DNA from: Aureobasidium sp. EXF-3400
Lineage: Eukaryota > Ascomycota > Dothideomycetes > Dothideales > Saccotheciaceae
Assembly (NCBI GenBank): GCA_024195585.1
Contig: SWBL01000003.1
Span: 1 to 64,000 of the forward strand
Length of the DNA stretch: 64,000 bases
Direction of reading: 5' to 3'
Made by a program: the position numbers and the translations under genes. This document shows, in pieces, positions 1-12,815 of the stretch. Every line of letters starts with the position of its first letter. The stretch's first letter is position 1. The notes beneath the pieces are model-generated. The model saw only the letters and a program-made list of their open reading frames with translations, was not told where the DNA came from and ran no database searches.

Positions 1-1879
1 GGGCTCATCTCGAGCAAGTTGCCCTGAGGACCAACGTAGGCCTCGAGTGACATGACGACTGCTTCTCTGATGGGGTCGATAGGAGGGTTGGTGACTTGAG
101 CGAAGAGCTGTCTGAAGTACTCGTAGAGAAGACGAGGCTGCTGGGCCAGACATGCCAATGGGGCATCGTTACCCATGGATCCAAGGGCTTCCTTGGAGTC
201 AGCGGCCATGGGACCTAGCAGCAAACTGACTTGCTCCAGAGAGTAACCGAAGGCCTTCAATCTGGGATCTTCCTGAACTCTGTCCTTAGAAAGCTCGAAG
301 CTAAGGCTGGCACCCTTCTCAGTAAGCTTGTCGAGAACAGCGGGCATGGTGATAAGCTGGCTGCTGATCCAGCTCTGGAAGTCCTTGCGCTTGGAAACAG
401 TCTGCTTCAACTCGGCATCATCGATGATGCGACCTGCGACAGTGTCGACCAGAAGCATCTTACCGGGCTGGAGACGGCCCTTCTGAACGACCTTTTCGGG
501 CTCAATGGTGATAGTACCGACTTCAGAAGCGCAGACAATACGGTCGTCATCTGTGATGTAGTATCTGCAAGGACGAAGACCGTTTCTGTCGAGGTTGGCA
601 CCACAGTATCTGCCATCGGCGAATGTGAAAAGAGCGGGACCGTCCCAGGGTTCCATCATACAGGCTGCCCACTCGTAGAAAGCCTGCTTGGCAGGATCCA
701 TGGCGCGGTTTCCCTGCCATGCTTCGGGAACCATCAGCATGACTGCCTCAGGCAGAGACAAAACACCGTTGATGGTGAGAAGCTCGAGAACGTTATCGAA
801 AGCAGCAGAGTCAGAGCCACCGTCTTCGATGATGGGCAAGAGCATCTCGAGCTCGTCGCCGAACAAGTCGGACTTCATCAGACCCTCTCTTGCGCGCATC
901 CAGTTCTTGTTTCCGCGAAGAGTGTTGATTTCTCCGTTGTGAGCTGCCCATCTGAGAGGCTGTGCTCTGTCCCATGAGGGGAATGTGTTTGTGGAGAAAC
1001 GCGAGTGCACAAGGGCAAAGTGACCCTCGTAGTCGACGTTTGCCAGATCGTAGTAGTACTCGTAGACCTGGACGGGAGAAAGTTGACCCTTGTAGACAAT
1101 GTTCTTGTTGCTCAAAGAGCAGAGGTAGAACCAGTTGTGCAGGCCAATGACGTGAGTAACACGCTTGCGCAGCACATACAGCTGTCGCTCGAAGTATGGC
1201 TCGTCGAACTCAGACTCGAAGGACTCCTTGGGTGCGTTGGCATCACCGTATGCGGACTTCAAGACAATAAAGGGCTGGAGGATAATAGGTTCTCTGGAGG
1301 CAGCTGCGGGACCAAGCAACGAAGAGTCGCGAGGAACCTCACGCCATCCCAAAACTCGCAAATCAAGGCCATCGGCCTCTTGCTCAAATGTGTTCAATGT
1401 CTCTTTCAGAACCTCAGTATCGGGCTTGAAGAAGACGTTTCCGGCAGCGTATTGGCCTTGCTTAGGCAATGTGTATCCTTGCTCTTTTCCGAACTCCTTG
1501 ACGAAGAACTTGTGAGGGATAGATGTCATGACACCTGCACCGTCACCGTCACGCGCGTCCGAACCCACGGCACCACGATGTGTCATGTTGCAGAGGAGGT
1601 TTCGTGCATCGCTGACAATCTTGTGACTGGCAACACCCTTGATGTGGCTATTCAAAATTAGACATTGGACGTAGTCTGCCGGTACGAGAGCGCAACTTAC
1701 GCAGCAAAACCGACACCACAAGCATCCTTCTCGAGCTCAGGGTCGTAGAGACCCTGCTTCACGGGAAGTGCACCAGCCCATGACTTGTTCTGTGGCGTAT
1801 TCTCATACGGGTAGATGTTTACAGGTTCATCTTCCTCGATGATGTTCTCAATTGGTTCTTCGAAAGACACTCGACCCAT
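1..1879 (-). CDS. GLT1: NADH-dependent glutamate synthase, N-terminal part (gene runs off left edge)
   Basis: This is the 5' end of the large GOGAT enzyme, which makes two glutamates from glutamine and 2-oxoglutarate in the ammonium-assimilation cycle. Exon 1 is 1701-1879, a 53-nt intron lies at 1648-1700 (donor GTAAGT, acceptor ATAG), and exon 2 continues from 1647 to the window edge in an open frame. About 608 residues are visible. The class-II glutaminase nucleophile is Cys54 in KDACGVGF, preceded by a 53-residue propeptide, the length known for yeast Glt1. Family segments follow: THRGAVGSDARDGDGAG, SRFSTNTFPSWDRAQP, HNGEINTLRGN and DRNGLRPCRYY. The start is the first ATG upstream of the conserved propeptide. 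The FMN/Fe-S and NADH-binding regions would lie outside the window. Identification is very secure. Confidence 0.96.
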
Positions 1880-3865
1880 TCTTTCGGCCTGGAGCCGAGT
1901 ACGATAGATCCTAGGGGGTATAAATAACAGGCGGGGACCTTAATGGCGAAGAGAGGTCTTGTCGAACTCGTCTATGGGAATCTATAATCAGCCAAATGCT
2001 TTCCAATTGATATGGTGGCAGACGCGCTAGTGTGGCAAAGAAATGGTGTTGTGGCAAGGAAGAGAGGTTGAAGCTCGGTCGAGAGGGGGAAAAAACAGTG
2101 TTTCAGATGATGCGCAGACATGTGATCGTCCGTCTAGTCACATCTCCGCTGCACGGAGTATGCCAACTGGAGAACTGTATTGCGGGGAGAGGCAAAAGAA
2201 AGCGGTGCATGTGTTGATAAGGCCAGGAGTTCTGGCGAATGAGGGGCAAGGAATCCGCACGCCTTCAGAAAGCGCTGCAGCCGAGAGAAAGCTTACCTAC
2301 ACTTAATTGGAGAGCGCTCTGATGGTCTGCGTGCAGAGCGTAATTCAGGCGTATGCGAGGTAAAGACGAGACGAAGAGGGTGAGGGAGCAGCCACGCTTT
2401 TGTAAATTGGCCGCGAAGGTGGGGATCCAACTAGCGCAGCCTGCGAAGCAAAGGCAATAAATGCTTCCGCTCTACACAGAGGCAACCATTATGTATATGG
2501 TAGATTGTACAACAAAGTAGTGCTCCTTGAAGCCTCTGACACAATCACTTCCATTCAGTCAAGATTGTCGCATACACATTGCCACAGCTATCAGCGTGGA
2601 GCTCTCTGGGTGTAAACCATTGCCCAGAGCCCCCTCAACAAGATATCAGTCAGGATAAACACGACTTTCGTAGCTGAGGCTCCTACTCATGTTATTCGAG
2701 CGTCTCTCCTCAATTGAGGCCTTGTGCATCGCATCTGGCTACGTTTAATTCATCTATACCATGCTTCCAGACACTCACATCTGCTTGATATCCCGCGTGC
2801 GAGACAAAGATTTCCCCGGACCCTTGAACCTGCCATTGTGTTAGCTTCGACGCGGCTGGGTAAGCAAGCCATCTCATTGGATGATTGGACGTTCCCCAGC
2901 CGATTAGCCGGTACATGATTGGTCGTCCCGGACGTTAGGTTTCGCGAGAGTCACAGCAACATGTCAGAGATGTCTTATCGCCGCTCTCAAATCACACATC
3001 GGTCGCTGCCTACAGAATGCCATGTACCTGGTAGATATGGAGTCGCTAGTAGCTCCATTCGCCTTGAAAGGTGACTTTGCTAGAGACGTGTGAATCCGTA
3101 GTCAATGACAGTATCCTGATGTTCCTGATGTGTGTGCCCTCAACCCTTGAACGGGGAAAAGGACAGACTTCGGTGAGTTCAGGGAGGGAGTGTCTGCCAA
3201 CGGGAGCAGTCGGAAGACCATAGATCTGTCTCCACCAGGGCCCAGCGGTGCATGTGAGGCTGGCTTAGCTTTGGATACGATGGTCGACACGGAACGAGAT
3301 AGACCACTCACAAGTCACATTTCTCGAGGCATCCGCCGATACCGGGAGGCATCTTAGGCAGATTCGTGGCAGATATGCTCTGCTTCAACCACGGATCCCG
3401 CCGATTAGGCGAAGTCCAATTGCAATCAATGTTCTTCAAAGAAGCGACACGGGCACATGAACGGACACTGTCACATGAGGTAAAACGTTGGAAAAGTTCA
3501 CTTCTCACTCTCTTCGCCCGAAGCGATGTGCGCAATAGAGTAGGCAATTGGAACAATTGACAAATGTCTGAAATCTTTGGTGGGGGTGTTACTTGGACGT
3601 CAAGTCCGTTCATATTCTTTTGAAAGAATTACTGCTCATAAAGGTTCGTTTTGTCGATGACGGTCTGGTATGCCTGAGCCCACGCGCCGCGACTCCTTTT
3701 GAATGCTGAAAAGCACAACATGTATTCATCCTTCTGCCCGAGACGCCTTGCACAGCCGTGCAGTACCCAATGCCTAGTGCGGCAGTGATGATTGTGAAAA
3801 GGTAAGATGGAAGACTTTTCGCACTGCACTGATAGCGGCAGTCAGAGTTGGTTGGAGGCACAACT
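1880..3865. other. Intergenic region upstream of GLT1 and downstream of CHZ1
   Basis: About 2 kb with no frame I can support as coding on either strand. Short open stretches lack family motifs and do not splice into anything coherent. It must contain the GLT1 promoter on its left side and the CHZ1 3' end on its right. I see no tandem repeat or tRNA in it. Confidence 0.6.
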
Positions 3866-4319
3866 CTACTGCTGCATATCCTCAGGGTCCTCGAAGTCGT
3901 CGTCCTCGTCCTCGTCTTCATCGTCTTCGAGACCCTCGGCAGCCTTGGCGAAATCGATAGTCTTGCCGCGAGTGCGTCTGCCACCAGAAAGGATGTTGCT
4001 CTCGTCAATCTCCTCCATATTGTCTTCTTCACCTTCCTCCTGTTCTTCTGTTCTTTGTCAGTCCGGCTGCGCAGGGAGAGTCTGTGGGTGGTGATTCTTA
4101 CCGGGAGCGGCCTGGAGAGATTAATTAGCATAGGCTCCTTGCGCAGAGTTGAGAGATATGACCAACCTCCTGTTCTTCCTCAGAAGAGCTGTCATCGTCC
4201 ATGTCCATGTCCTCGACGGCCTTGGCCTTGCCCTTGCCGCTGGCGTGGATTTGCTGGTGCTCGGCGTCGTTGAGGATGGGGGCATCGCCCTGGGAAGTGG
4301 CCTTGTTCTCGTCGCTCAT
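3866..4319 (-). CDS. CHZ1: Histone H2A.Z-specific chaperone Chz1
   Basis: A small acidic nuclear chaperone that binds the H2A.Z-H2B dimer and helps deliver it to the SWR1 remodeller. Three exons give 114 residues: 4167-4319, a 10-nt micro-exon 4102-4111, and 3866-4047. Intron 1 (4112-4166) has donor GTTGGT and a TGCTAAT branch region; intron 2 (4048-4101) has donor GTAAGA. The joined frame reads ...EEEQE-AAP-EEQEEGEEDN. The diagnostic CHZ motif is clear near residues 70-90: ESNILSGGRRTRGKTIDF. Acidic stretches flank it (DMDMDDDSSSEEE and DDEDEDEDDDFEDPED). The protein ends MQQ followed by TAG. It is divergently transcribed from MCL1, with about 490 bp between the two starts. Length and order match fungal Chz1. 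Confidence 0.93.
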
Positions 4320-4812
4320 GGTTGCGTTGTATTGAGATGTGGTTATTGAGATTGAGTGTGCTAGGTGTGGTTGTGAGATGCGAAAGCGAGCAGGAAGGTT
4401 GATGATAAACACAGCTCAGATGTTTGCGCAAGCCGTTGCCGCGGTTTGAAGCTCGGCGCGTTGCAAGCATAGAGAACGTTCCAGATGGCTAAACTCAAGC
4501 CTCTTGCAACCATTTCTTGGTCAACCTCACAAAGTTAGCAAGCAATCAGATACTGCATATCGAGGGGCTCAATATACAAATACTAACAGGAGCATGCGGA
4601 TTGATATGCTCAAATCAGGCATTAAAATCGATCAGAGACTACTTTCTAACAAGATCTCTCCAACCATCGACGGGTACTGCTTCTGACGTTCTCTATCATA
4701 TCCCCAAATTGCTTTCTCGCGTCGCGTCTTCGCGATCACTGGTCGCGTCCATCTTGAGACTTATCCAAGTGAGGATAACATCTGTTTACTGACATTTGCC
4801 GATACATCAAAC

Positions 4813-7421
4813 ATGGCTTCTAAACCTCGTGCCAGACCAGCTCGTGAGTTTTCCTGATGTTGAAATCATCTGCTAGCTTTTACTGACTCTTCTCCAGATG
4901 CCCCTGGACCTACTTATCTGGCATACACCCCGAACGGCAACAAATTGATCACAGTCGGATTGAACAATGTCATTCGCATCTTTACCACTGGATCTGATGC
5001 CGAGCCCGTCAATATTGATGTTGTCCAAGATTCTCATACAGCAGTAGCTGCGACCAACAACTTCTTCTTGACTGGTTCAGAGGATGGCAGTGTGTGCAAA
5101 TACTCCTTATCCACTCACACCCTGGAGGAGGTCCTGATTCGAAGCACTCTGCCTATCAGGGATATTTCCATCTCTCCGGACGGACTATGGGCTGCAGTAG
5201 CCTCTGAGTAGGTTATCTCTGATATCATGATTTGCGATATGGTACTGACTGTAGCTACAGTGAACTGGTTGTGAAGATTGTAAACACATACGACATGACA
5301 CGGGTCATGTATCTCAGAGACCAATCGAGACCTGTCAAACATGTCTCGTTTGACCACAGTGGCTCTACTCTGGCTGTTTCCTGTTGTGATGGAATGGTCT
5401 ATATCTACTCGTTGAGCTCGGAAGAGCCAAAACTTGTCAAGCGACTCGATGGTCTGATCAAGATAATGGAAACCGACTCACAGGCCAGCTCAAAGGTCAT
5501 CTGGCATCCCGACGGAAGAGCACTCTGCGCTCCTACACCTACTAGGACAGTACAAGTGGTCTCAAGGAGCGACTGGTCAAACCAACGAGTTTTCAAAACT
5601 GACGCACGAGGAGATATCACAGCTATATCTTGGTCACCGAACGGAGCGATACTTGCTACAGCTAGCGAGGACCTCAGTGTCACTCTGTGGAACACCAAGA
5701 CACAGCAGCCTGTGGTCAAATTCGACAGCGATCGTGAACCTGTGTTGGCTCTTGCCTGGCATCCTACTGATAATCTTCTATCTTATACGACCAACGATGG
5801 AGAGCTGTATATGCATGCTGGAATCATACCGCAAGAGCACGAACGTATGCTTCAGACAACTCTCGTGCCTGCACCTTTCCTCAATGAGTCTGCGAATGAA
5901 GGGGCTACGAGAACTCTTGTGAATGGTGGCGCCAGACCTGGCGCTCAGCGCAGAGCAGGAACACCCGACTCTCTGGACGACATTCTAGGAGACGATGGAC
6001 TTTCCGAAAACGGAGATCCCTTCATTGTGGATGATGATGGCGCAGGATATGTCGAAGAAGTTAATGATAACGGAAAGCGACCCGGACAGCAGATCGCGTA
6101 TCCACCATCAAAAAGACCTCAACAGCACGGCAGTGCCAGGTGGCAGCCTCGTCTACACGATCCTTTCCAGCCGGGTAGTACCCCTTGGAGAGGCAATCGT
6201 CGTTACATGTGCCTGAACTTGACTGGCTTCATCTGGACAGTCGATCAAGATACTCACCACACAGTAACCGTAGAATTCTACGATCGTGCCGCTCATCGCG
6301 ACTTCCACTTTACAGACCCTTTCCTCTACGATAAGGCTTGTCTGGGTGAACATGGTGCGGCTTTCTCATGCCCATCTTCCGATCAACACCCCAGTCTCAT
6401 CTACTTCCGCCCTCACGAAACATGGACTTCCAGAACAGACTGGCGAACACAATTACCTGCCGGAGAAGAAGTCACATCTTTGAGTCTGAGTACCAGTTTC
6501 GTGGTCGTCACAACCTCCAAAGGATACGTCAGAGTCTACACTCTGTTTGGTCTGCCTTTCAGAGTATACAGACAAAAGAGCACTCCAGCAGTCGCATGCG
6601 CATCCTGGCGCGACTACGTCCTCACAATCGGCAACGGCCCCATCGGAGGCGACGGCACAGCAAAGCTCGTATACACAATCGAAAACGTCAAGCGTGACGA
6701 AGTCTGCCAATCCGAAGACATCATTCCCCTGCCCGAGCAATCAGAACTCCAATCAGTATTCTGGTCAGACAGAGGCGACCCCTGCATCTACGACTCAGAA
6801 GGTGTATTGCTAGTATGTCTCCACTGGCGCACCCCCGGCCAAGCAAAATGGGTTCCCCTCCTCGATACCTCGCAACTGGATCGTCTAGCCTCCGGCCGCA
6901 AGGAAGAAGCATACTGGCCCGTCGCAGTCGCCATGGATAAATTCCACTGTATCATTCTCAAAGGAGGTGAACAATATCCTTACTTCCCTCGTCCTTTACT
7001 CTCAGACTTTGAGTTCAAGATCCCAGTCACAGCTCGTGATGAAGAGAGAGAAGACAATGAAGATGGCATGGTGCAGAAATTGGAAGAGGAGTATGTGCGT
7101 AACTCGGTGTTGTTGGGTTTGCAGGATGATTTGGTCAATCATACGCATGCTACCCATGCGCAAAAGACGGAGGCTGCGCAGAGAGAGCTTGATGTTGATA
7201 AGGTGCTGTTGCAATTGTTGGCTGCTGAGTGCAGGGAGGGTGAGGAGAGGGGTATGAGGGCTTTGGAAATGGTCAGTTTGATGAGGGATAGATCGGGCAA
7301 GATGCTCGAGGCAGCTGTCAAGATTGCAGCAAGATTCGAACGCGATGTCTTGGGTGAGAAGATTTCTGCGCTTGCGGAACGCAGGTTGGTTGGATTGGCT
7401 GATGAAGAGGAGGATATCTGA
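4813..7421 (+). CDS. mcl1: Mcl1/SepB/Ctf4-type replisome hub (DNA polymerase alpha accessory factor)
   Basis: Fungal orthologue of Ctf4/And-1, the trimeric hub that links CMG helicase to DNA polymerase alpha and supports sister-chromatid cohesion in the nucleus. Exons are 4813-4843, 4898-5207 and 5261-7421. The introns have GTGAGT and GTAGGT donors, and TACTGAC lies before the second acceptor. The product is 833 residues. Residues 1 to about 320 form WD40 blades (for example TYLAYTPNGNKLITVGLNN, ITAISWSPNGAILATASED). An acidic linker near residues 335-385 (DSLDDILGDDG, FIVDDDGAGYVEEVND) precedes the central SepB-type beta-propeller region, which contains NLTGFIWTVDQ. A helical tail with LDVDKVLLQLLAAECREGEE and RALEMVSLMRD completes the protein. 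Length and order fit the family. It converges on the WD40 gene with only 86 bp between stop codons. Confidence 0.92.
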
Positions 7422-7507
7422 CTGGCATGAAGGTTGTCAGATAAGTGACACCCGGTTTTGGGCTGTACAGTAATGAATTCTATATTTATTTTCAAATGTC
7501 TACTCAA

Positions 7508-8819
7508 TCATTCGTCGTCAGAATCCATCAATTCGGCTAGCTCAGCTTCTTCCTCAGCCGTAAGCATGCTCTCTTTCTTGACCTCAGGCTCCTCCTCGAC
7601 CTGGATGCCATTTCGTTGGCGCTCGTACTCCTCTTGAGCCTTTTTCATATCTGCAGGATCAAGAGTCCAGACTCTGAGCGTACCATCGATGCTAACACTG
7701 ACAACACGACTAGCTCTACTGCCCTGTACAGGAGGCATCAAAGCAAGACCAGTGACCTCGTTGAAATGGCCACTAAACACACAAGCCAACTCTCCAGAAG
7801 CAGAATTCCAGACACGAACCTCTTCATCACGACAGGCAGTGATGACCCATCCAGCTTGCTGATCAATGACGATGTCTCGTACAAAGTCAGGATGGGCGAG
7901 GGTGGTATCCGTCTGCCAATTGCGCGAGCGCACCAGTCTCTGAGCAGTCTTGTCCGAAGACGCAGTCCAGAGATCTGCGTCGGCGTCTGCGTCTTCAGCA
8001 TCTACAACAAGCGAGTCCTCGAAACGTAGACGGTTGACGGAAGTCTCGTGAGGTCGCAGCGGTGTTGTCAGCAGCTCAGTAGCGCTCTCAAGGGTGATCT
8101 TCCAACTGCGAATATCGCGCACAGTGTCGGCACTGAAGAGACAGAGCTCGTCTTTGGTGGTGGCCGCAGGATCGAGGGCGAGGTCGAGGACAGCGCGTGC
8201 GTGGCCTTTGAGTGTGTGTAGCTTTTTGCCTGTCTCGACATTCCAGACTATGATGCTTGAATCTGCGGAGCCTGATAGCAAGACAGAAGTGCCGGATAGC
8301 TCAGTTGCCAGGACGCATTTTACGAAGTCCGAGTGACCGGTGTAGCGGCGTAGGGGTCTGCGGGTCTTGAGGTTCCAGGAGTGGATCGTTTTGTCCCAGC
8401 ATGCGGCAAAGAGGATAGGCTCGGCTGATGGTGATCGCAAGGTGGTGATGGAGGTCAGAGGAGCGGCAGCGCCTGTGTAGACGGTTGACTTTTCGCCAGT
8501 CTGCTGGGTGTCAAGAGGGGTCAAACAGCGACGATGAGTGAAGGGCTACATACCTCGAGGACGACACGTCTCGCAGTACCAGCAGCTTCGGCAATATAGA
8601 CAGCATCCGGGTCCTGAGGGTCGGCGTGTATGGCGAGGATCTTGGAGGTCAGGGCGACGGGGTTTCCATTCTTATTGGAGGCCTTGACCTGTCTGCGCTG
8701 TTGTTCGGCGACCGAGTCCCTTTGTCACCAAGTCTCAGCAGACGGTCTCCTTCTCTTACATCGGGTCTTGTTGTCGCTCACGAGGTCTGGAAGTAGTTTT
8801 CGGCGTCTGATTGCAACAT
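7508..8819 (-). CDS. WD40-repeat protein (function not assigned)
   Basis: Three exons (8782-8819, 8554-8719, 7508-8503) join to about 399 residues. The first intron carries GTGAGC and a GCTGAGAC branch-like site, the second GTATGT...CCCAG. The second acceptor is a CAG-CAG tandem, so the true product may be one Gln shorter. The protein starts MLQSDAENYFQTSDS. It contains several WD repeats ending in WD-like dipeptides: AACWDKTIHSWNL, LSGSADSSIIVWNV, ACRDEEVRVWNSASG and VSVSIDGTLRVWTL. A charged tail follows with EEAELAELMDSDDE. I recognise the fold but not the orthologue group. A nuclear or scaffolding role would be a guess. The 3' end converges with MCL1. Confidence 0.85.
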
Positions 8820-9995
8820 TTTTGTGTGTTGCTATGTGTGTATAATTGCTCGCTCAGGCCTGATGTTTCTGAATAGGCGCTCTGAGCCGAAGGGTCAGGC
8901 TCAGCATCCGAAGCTTTGACCGGGCGCTCCTCTTGCACCGAGAGAGCTCTCACCGTTGCATCTCAAGGTCGGATGTTATTCTGCTGCACGCTTCTCTGAA
9001 GTACATCATCTTCGGCATCTGTGTGCTCAGTCATTTTTCCGCGGAATTCCCCTATAATTGGACTTCTGTTGTGCTCTTTGCAGATAGAGAGGGTTGTGCT
9101 TCGACCGCCAGTTCTTCTGCTCCCCCAGCTGTTTCCTCGGCCCTGAGCCGTCGTCCAAGCTCATCACATACAACACTCCATAGCTCGATATTGAAACCAA
9201 TTGACAATTGATCACCAATGCTACACCATCAACTTACGACTGACTTATGATTGAATCCACTACTCACACCATGTTCCACCATAGTGGATACTACCATGCC
9301 ATCGGCTGCATACTTCTCGTGGCTAGCCAATCGTCCGGAAATTTTGCATGCGCCTCAAAATCCTGCCGTCGCTTCTAGTTTCATCCACAACGCCTTCAAA
9401 ACTTCTTCCATCCTGGTTCCGCTTCCCTATTTTTGCCTAGACACGCTTTGCTTACTCGTTCAACGGCCAACCAATTGCTAACGCACGTAAGATCCATGTC
9501 TCTTACGCAAAAACTGCCGTATCGACTCGCTTGACTGATCGACATTGGCCATGCTGCACCCATGGCCACTGAGACCCAGGGCCAACTCGGCTCATTGCGC
9601 TTAATATATTACCATATCAAGGGTCTTTACTGTGCCCTCGAAAACTCAAAAGTCTAGGCGGCTATATCGCTTGTGGATACTTGGCTTCCAAAGACTCGCT
9701 CTGTGGCTTCAACCAATCTTGAAGTCTAAAATAGCGAGATTGTTTCGCCGCCGACGTCTCATAGGCCTGCACCTTCCGTGCACTGTATGCACGAAGCAGA
9801 TCTTTCGCTGGGCGTGCTGACGAGAATCCTTCAGCGCCCGGCAGTCATGAAAAGCAGCCATCACTGCTGAAAAGGCTTTTATCGAAGAACGTTCATAGGT
9901 AATTCTTCATGTGACTGTTTTCAATGAAAGATCAAGAACGAGATTCGTATAAAACTATAATATATCAGAGAAGAACGCTCAAGCCGCGCCCACCT
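8820..9995. other. Intergenic region
   Basis: About 1.2 kb between the divergent WD40 and permease genes. No open frame here shows domain character, and I see no repeat or RNA gene. It presumably contains both promoters. Confidence 0.55.
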
Positions 9996-10030
9996 CCGGA
10001 CGTTCGTCTACAGTAGAGTTCAACGTCCGG
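9996..10030. promoter_or_regulatory. Perfect 9-bp inverted repeat in the permease promoter
   Basis: CCGGACGTT at 9996-10004 is repeated in inverted orientation as AACGTCCGG at 10022-10030, with a 17-nt spacer. It lies about 190-230 bp upstream of the permease ATG. A CGG/CCG-containing palindrome with a fixed spacer is the usual form of a binding site for a dimeric Zn2Cys6 activator, so a specific regulator of the permease is plausible. That role is inferred from architecture only. Confidence 0.45.
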
Positions 10031-10222
10031 CAGACGGTCCACATCCCCCATCCGCACGCTCTGCCCAGCCCTTTAGGGTGATCAAGGTTCGCATACACAT
10101 CGCACGGGCCGTCGTTTTACCATAACTTCACACCTCTTCGCGCCCCGCTAAGGCAGGTTATCCGTTCCCTTTAAGAGTGGTGGAGCTCCCTCTCGACCTG
10201 CTTTCATCGAGTTCCGTAAACC

Positions 10223-12040
10223 ATGTCTGTTGCTCAAGTTCGCCCTGGCAGTAACGACACCATGGACCACACCATTGCATCTTCCTCGTCAGCTAGTGTC
10301 ATGCCCGCGACTGCCACCAAACCTGGCCTTACATCTGGAGCCAAGGAAGTTCGCAGCTTTGATGGCATAGATGATGATGCCGACCTTGATTACCATGGTC
10401 ATCTTCGCAACGCTCAGAATGATGATGGTTTCACCCGCACCGACGCGCGAGAGATGAAGCGTATGGGCAAGAAACAGGAACTTAGAAGAAACTTCCGTAC
10501 TCTGTCGACTATCGCCTTCACTATCATCCTTCAAGGTACCTGGGAGGTGCTCTTGACTGCAACTACACAAGGAATGGTCAACGGTGGTATCGCCGGATTG
10601 GTCTGGTCATACATTTGGACCTTTTTTGGCTTCACATTCGTTGTCTTCTCCTTAGCGGAAATGGCCTCAATGTGTCCTACTGTGTGTTTGAATGCTATAA
10701 ATATGTTCTAGACATCGTACTGACTGTCAAAAATAGGCTGGTGGTCAATATCACTGGATTTCCGAATTCGCTCCTCCCTCGCAACAGAAGATTTTGAGTT
10801 TCCTTGGCGGCTGGATGTCCACTCTCTCCTGGCAGGCAGGTACTGCCTCTGGACCTTACTTGGTTGGAACATTGATTCAGTCATTGATCTACGAAAATGA
10901 CCCCAACTACGTTTTCAAGAATTGGCAGGGCACACTTTTCGTCATCGCAATCGCTCTTGTGGTTTGGGCTACCAACATCTGGGGATCCAAGGCGATGCCT
11001 GTCTTCCAGAACATCATGATGATTGTTCACGTCTTTGGCTTCTTGGTGATCATCGTGATGATCTGGGTCCTGGCTCCTAGAAACAAGGCAGCAGACGTTT
11101 TTGGAACCTTCACGAACTCTGGCGGCTGGAGCTCCATTGGTCTCTCCTTGATGGTCGGTCAGGTTTCGGCTGTGTATGCTTGTATCTGTTCTGATGCAGC
11201 TGCTCACGTCTCGGAAGGTAAATTCATCCGTTCCTGGTTTTGCTGTGTATCGAAGCTAATCTATGAACAGAGGTCAAGGATGCCGGAAGAAACGTACCCA
11301 GAGCGATGGTCTGGTCATACTTCTTGAACGGTGCTCTGGGTCTTGTTTTCCTCATCACCTACATGTTCAGCGTGGTTGATCTTTCCGGTACCATCGACGA
11401 CGCCAGCAACGGTTCAGGCTACCCTTATATGTACGTCTTCACCAAGGCCTTCAGCATGCCCGCCTTCAACACTCTTTCGGCCATCGTCATCATCCTGATC
11501 TACGCTGGTACTCTCTCCTACAACTTGTCGACGTCTCGCCAAACCTGGTCTTTTGCCCGTGATCAAGGTCTGCCTTTCAGCAACTGGATTGCCAAGGTTG
11601 ACCCTAAGCTCGAGGTCCCCATCAACTCGGTCACCGCTACTACCGCATTCACCATTATCCTCTCGTTCATCAACATCGGTTCTGATGCCGCATTCAACGC
11701 CATTGTCTCGCTCAACCTTACTTCTCTGATGATCACCTACGTCGTCAGTATCGGTTGTGTCCTCTACCGCCGTGTCACCAACCCCGAACTCCTACCCAGA
11801 TGCAGATGGTCTCTCGGCCGCTGGGGAGTTCCCATCAACGCTTTCGCCGTTTTGTACTCGAGTTACGTGTTTTTCTGGATGTTCTGGCCTCAGACAACTT
11901 CCAATGCTGCCGCTGACTTTAACTGGTCGGTACTTATGTTTATGGTTGTCTTGCTTGTTTCTGTTATCGATTGGTTTGTTAGAGGCAGAAAGGTTTACAC
12001 TGGTCCTGTTACCTTGACTGAGGGATACAAGGGCGAGTAG
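10223..12040 (+). CDS. APC-superfamily amino acid/choline/GABA-type permease
   Basis: A plasma-membrane (or vacuolar) secondary transporter of the fungal amino acid/choline transporter family. Exons 10223-10681, 10737-11217 and 11271-12040 join in frame to 569 residues. The first intron has GTACTGAC before the acceptor, the second GCTAAT. After a hydrophilic ~85-residue N-terminus come about 12 hydrophobic segments. Family motifs include FRTLSTIAFTIILQGTWE in helix 1, the splice-restored PTAGGQYHWISEFAP, and the conserved KDAGRNVPRAMVWSY loop. LPFSNWIAKVDPKLEVPIN is also typical. The substrate cannot be read from sequence; the closest known types transport GABA, choline or polyamines. It is followed in the same direction by a nitrilase 775 bp downstream, which allows a catabolic pairing but does not prove one. 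Confidence 0.9.
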
Positions 12041-12815
12041 GATTTTTTATGTTGTAGAAGGGTGATTCTGTTTATTTGCTGTTTGTGTTTACAATTAATT
12101 TAGAGGAAAGAAATGCTTCAAAGCTATCATACTATGTTTGTCTTCCCATACTCTGTCCCTGCAAGAAATTCCTCGCTGTCAAAATGCACAATGATCCCTC
12201 GGATCGGGATGTATTCAATGAGAGCCTGGGAAATGTTGCGTCTCGATGGACACTATTCAATCTCTCGAGATCTTTGTGCATTCTAACAGCTATATCCGTT
12301 ACTGAAGTCTACACATGGAGAAGGTGGAAAGTCAATTCGCACCTTCCCCGCTCTGGTCGCCGAGGTCACTCATCCGTTCCAACCGCTCTATCCGCATACA
12401 TGTATAGCATACCCCTTAATGGCCAGTAGCATACCAGGTATACATTGTCGAGTTAATATTTCAACCTTTAGTCGCAATCTATCAAGCCGTGAAGGACCAT
12501 CACTCGATTTGCCTTCTCGAATTTCATTGCCGTCACCTTTAAGCAACAACAACACCACCCAGCTATCATCATTCTTCGACGAATTTAGAAGAGCTTCTAG
12601 AGGGCAAATATATAAGAAAAAGTTAACGACAGAGTCGAGGGTTAAGTCTAAACATACATGTTGATCTTTGTCGATCTCACCTTCGTCGTCTTCTCGCCAG
12701 CCGAATAGTCCCTTATAAATTTGATTGTATGTAACGATAACATGAACATCCTCTACACATCATACTAACCATAACAGACTATTAATTAACACTCATCAAT
12801 CATCAAGCACCAACG
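12041..12815. other. Intergenic region, promoter of the nitrilase
   Basis: About 775 bp of A/T-rich DNA with no supported gene. CT-rich and TAATTAA stretches lie just before the nitrilase ATG at 12816. Confidence 0.5.

Noticed and set aside
231..1661. Plus-strand open frames opposite glutamate synthase
   Set aside because: They are shadows of a very well conserved minus-strand enzyme and show no family motif.
6453..7257. Short open frames overlapping MCL1 on both strands
   Set aside because: MCL1 occupies the region with a continuous family-consistent frame.
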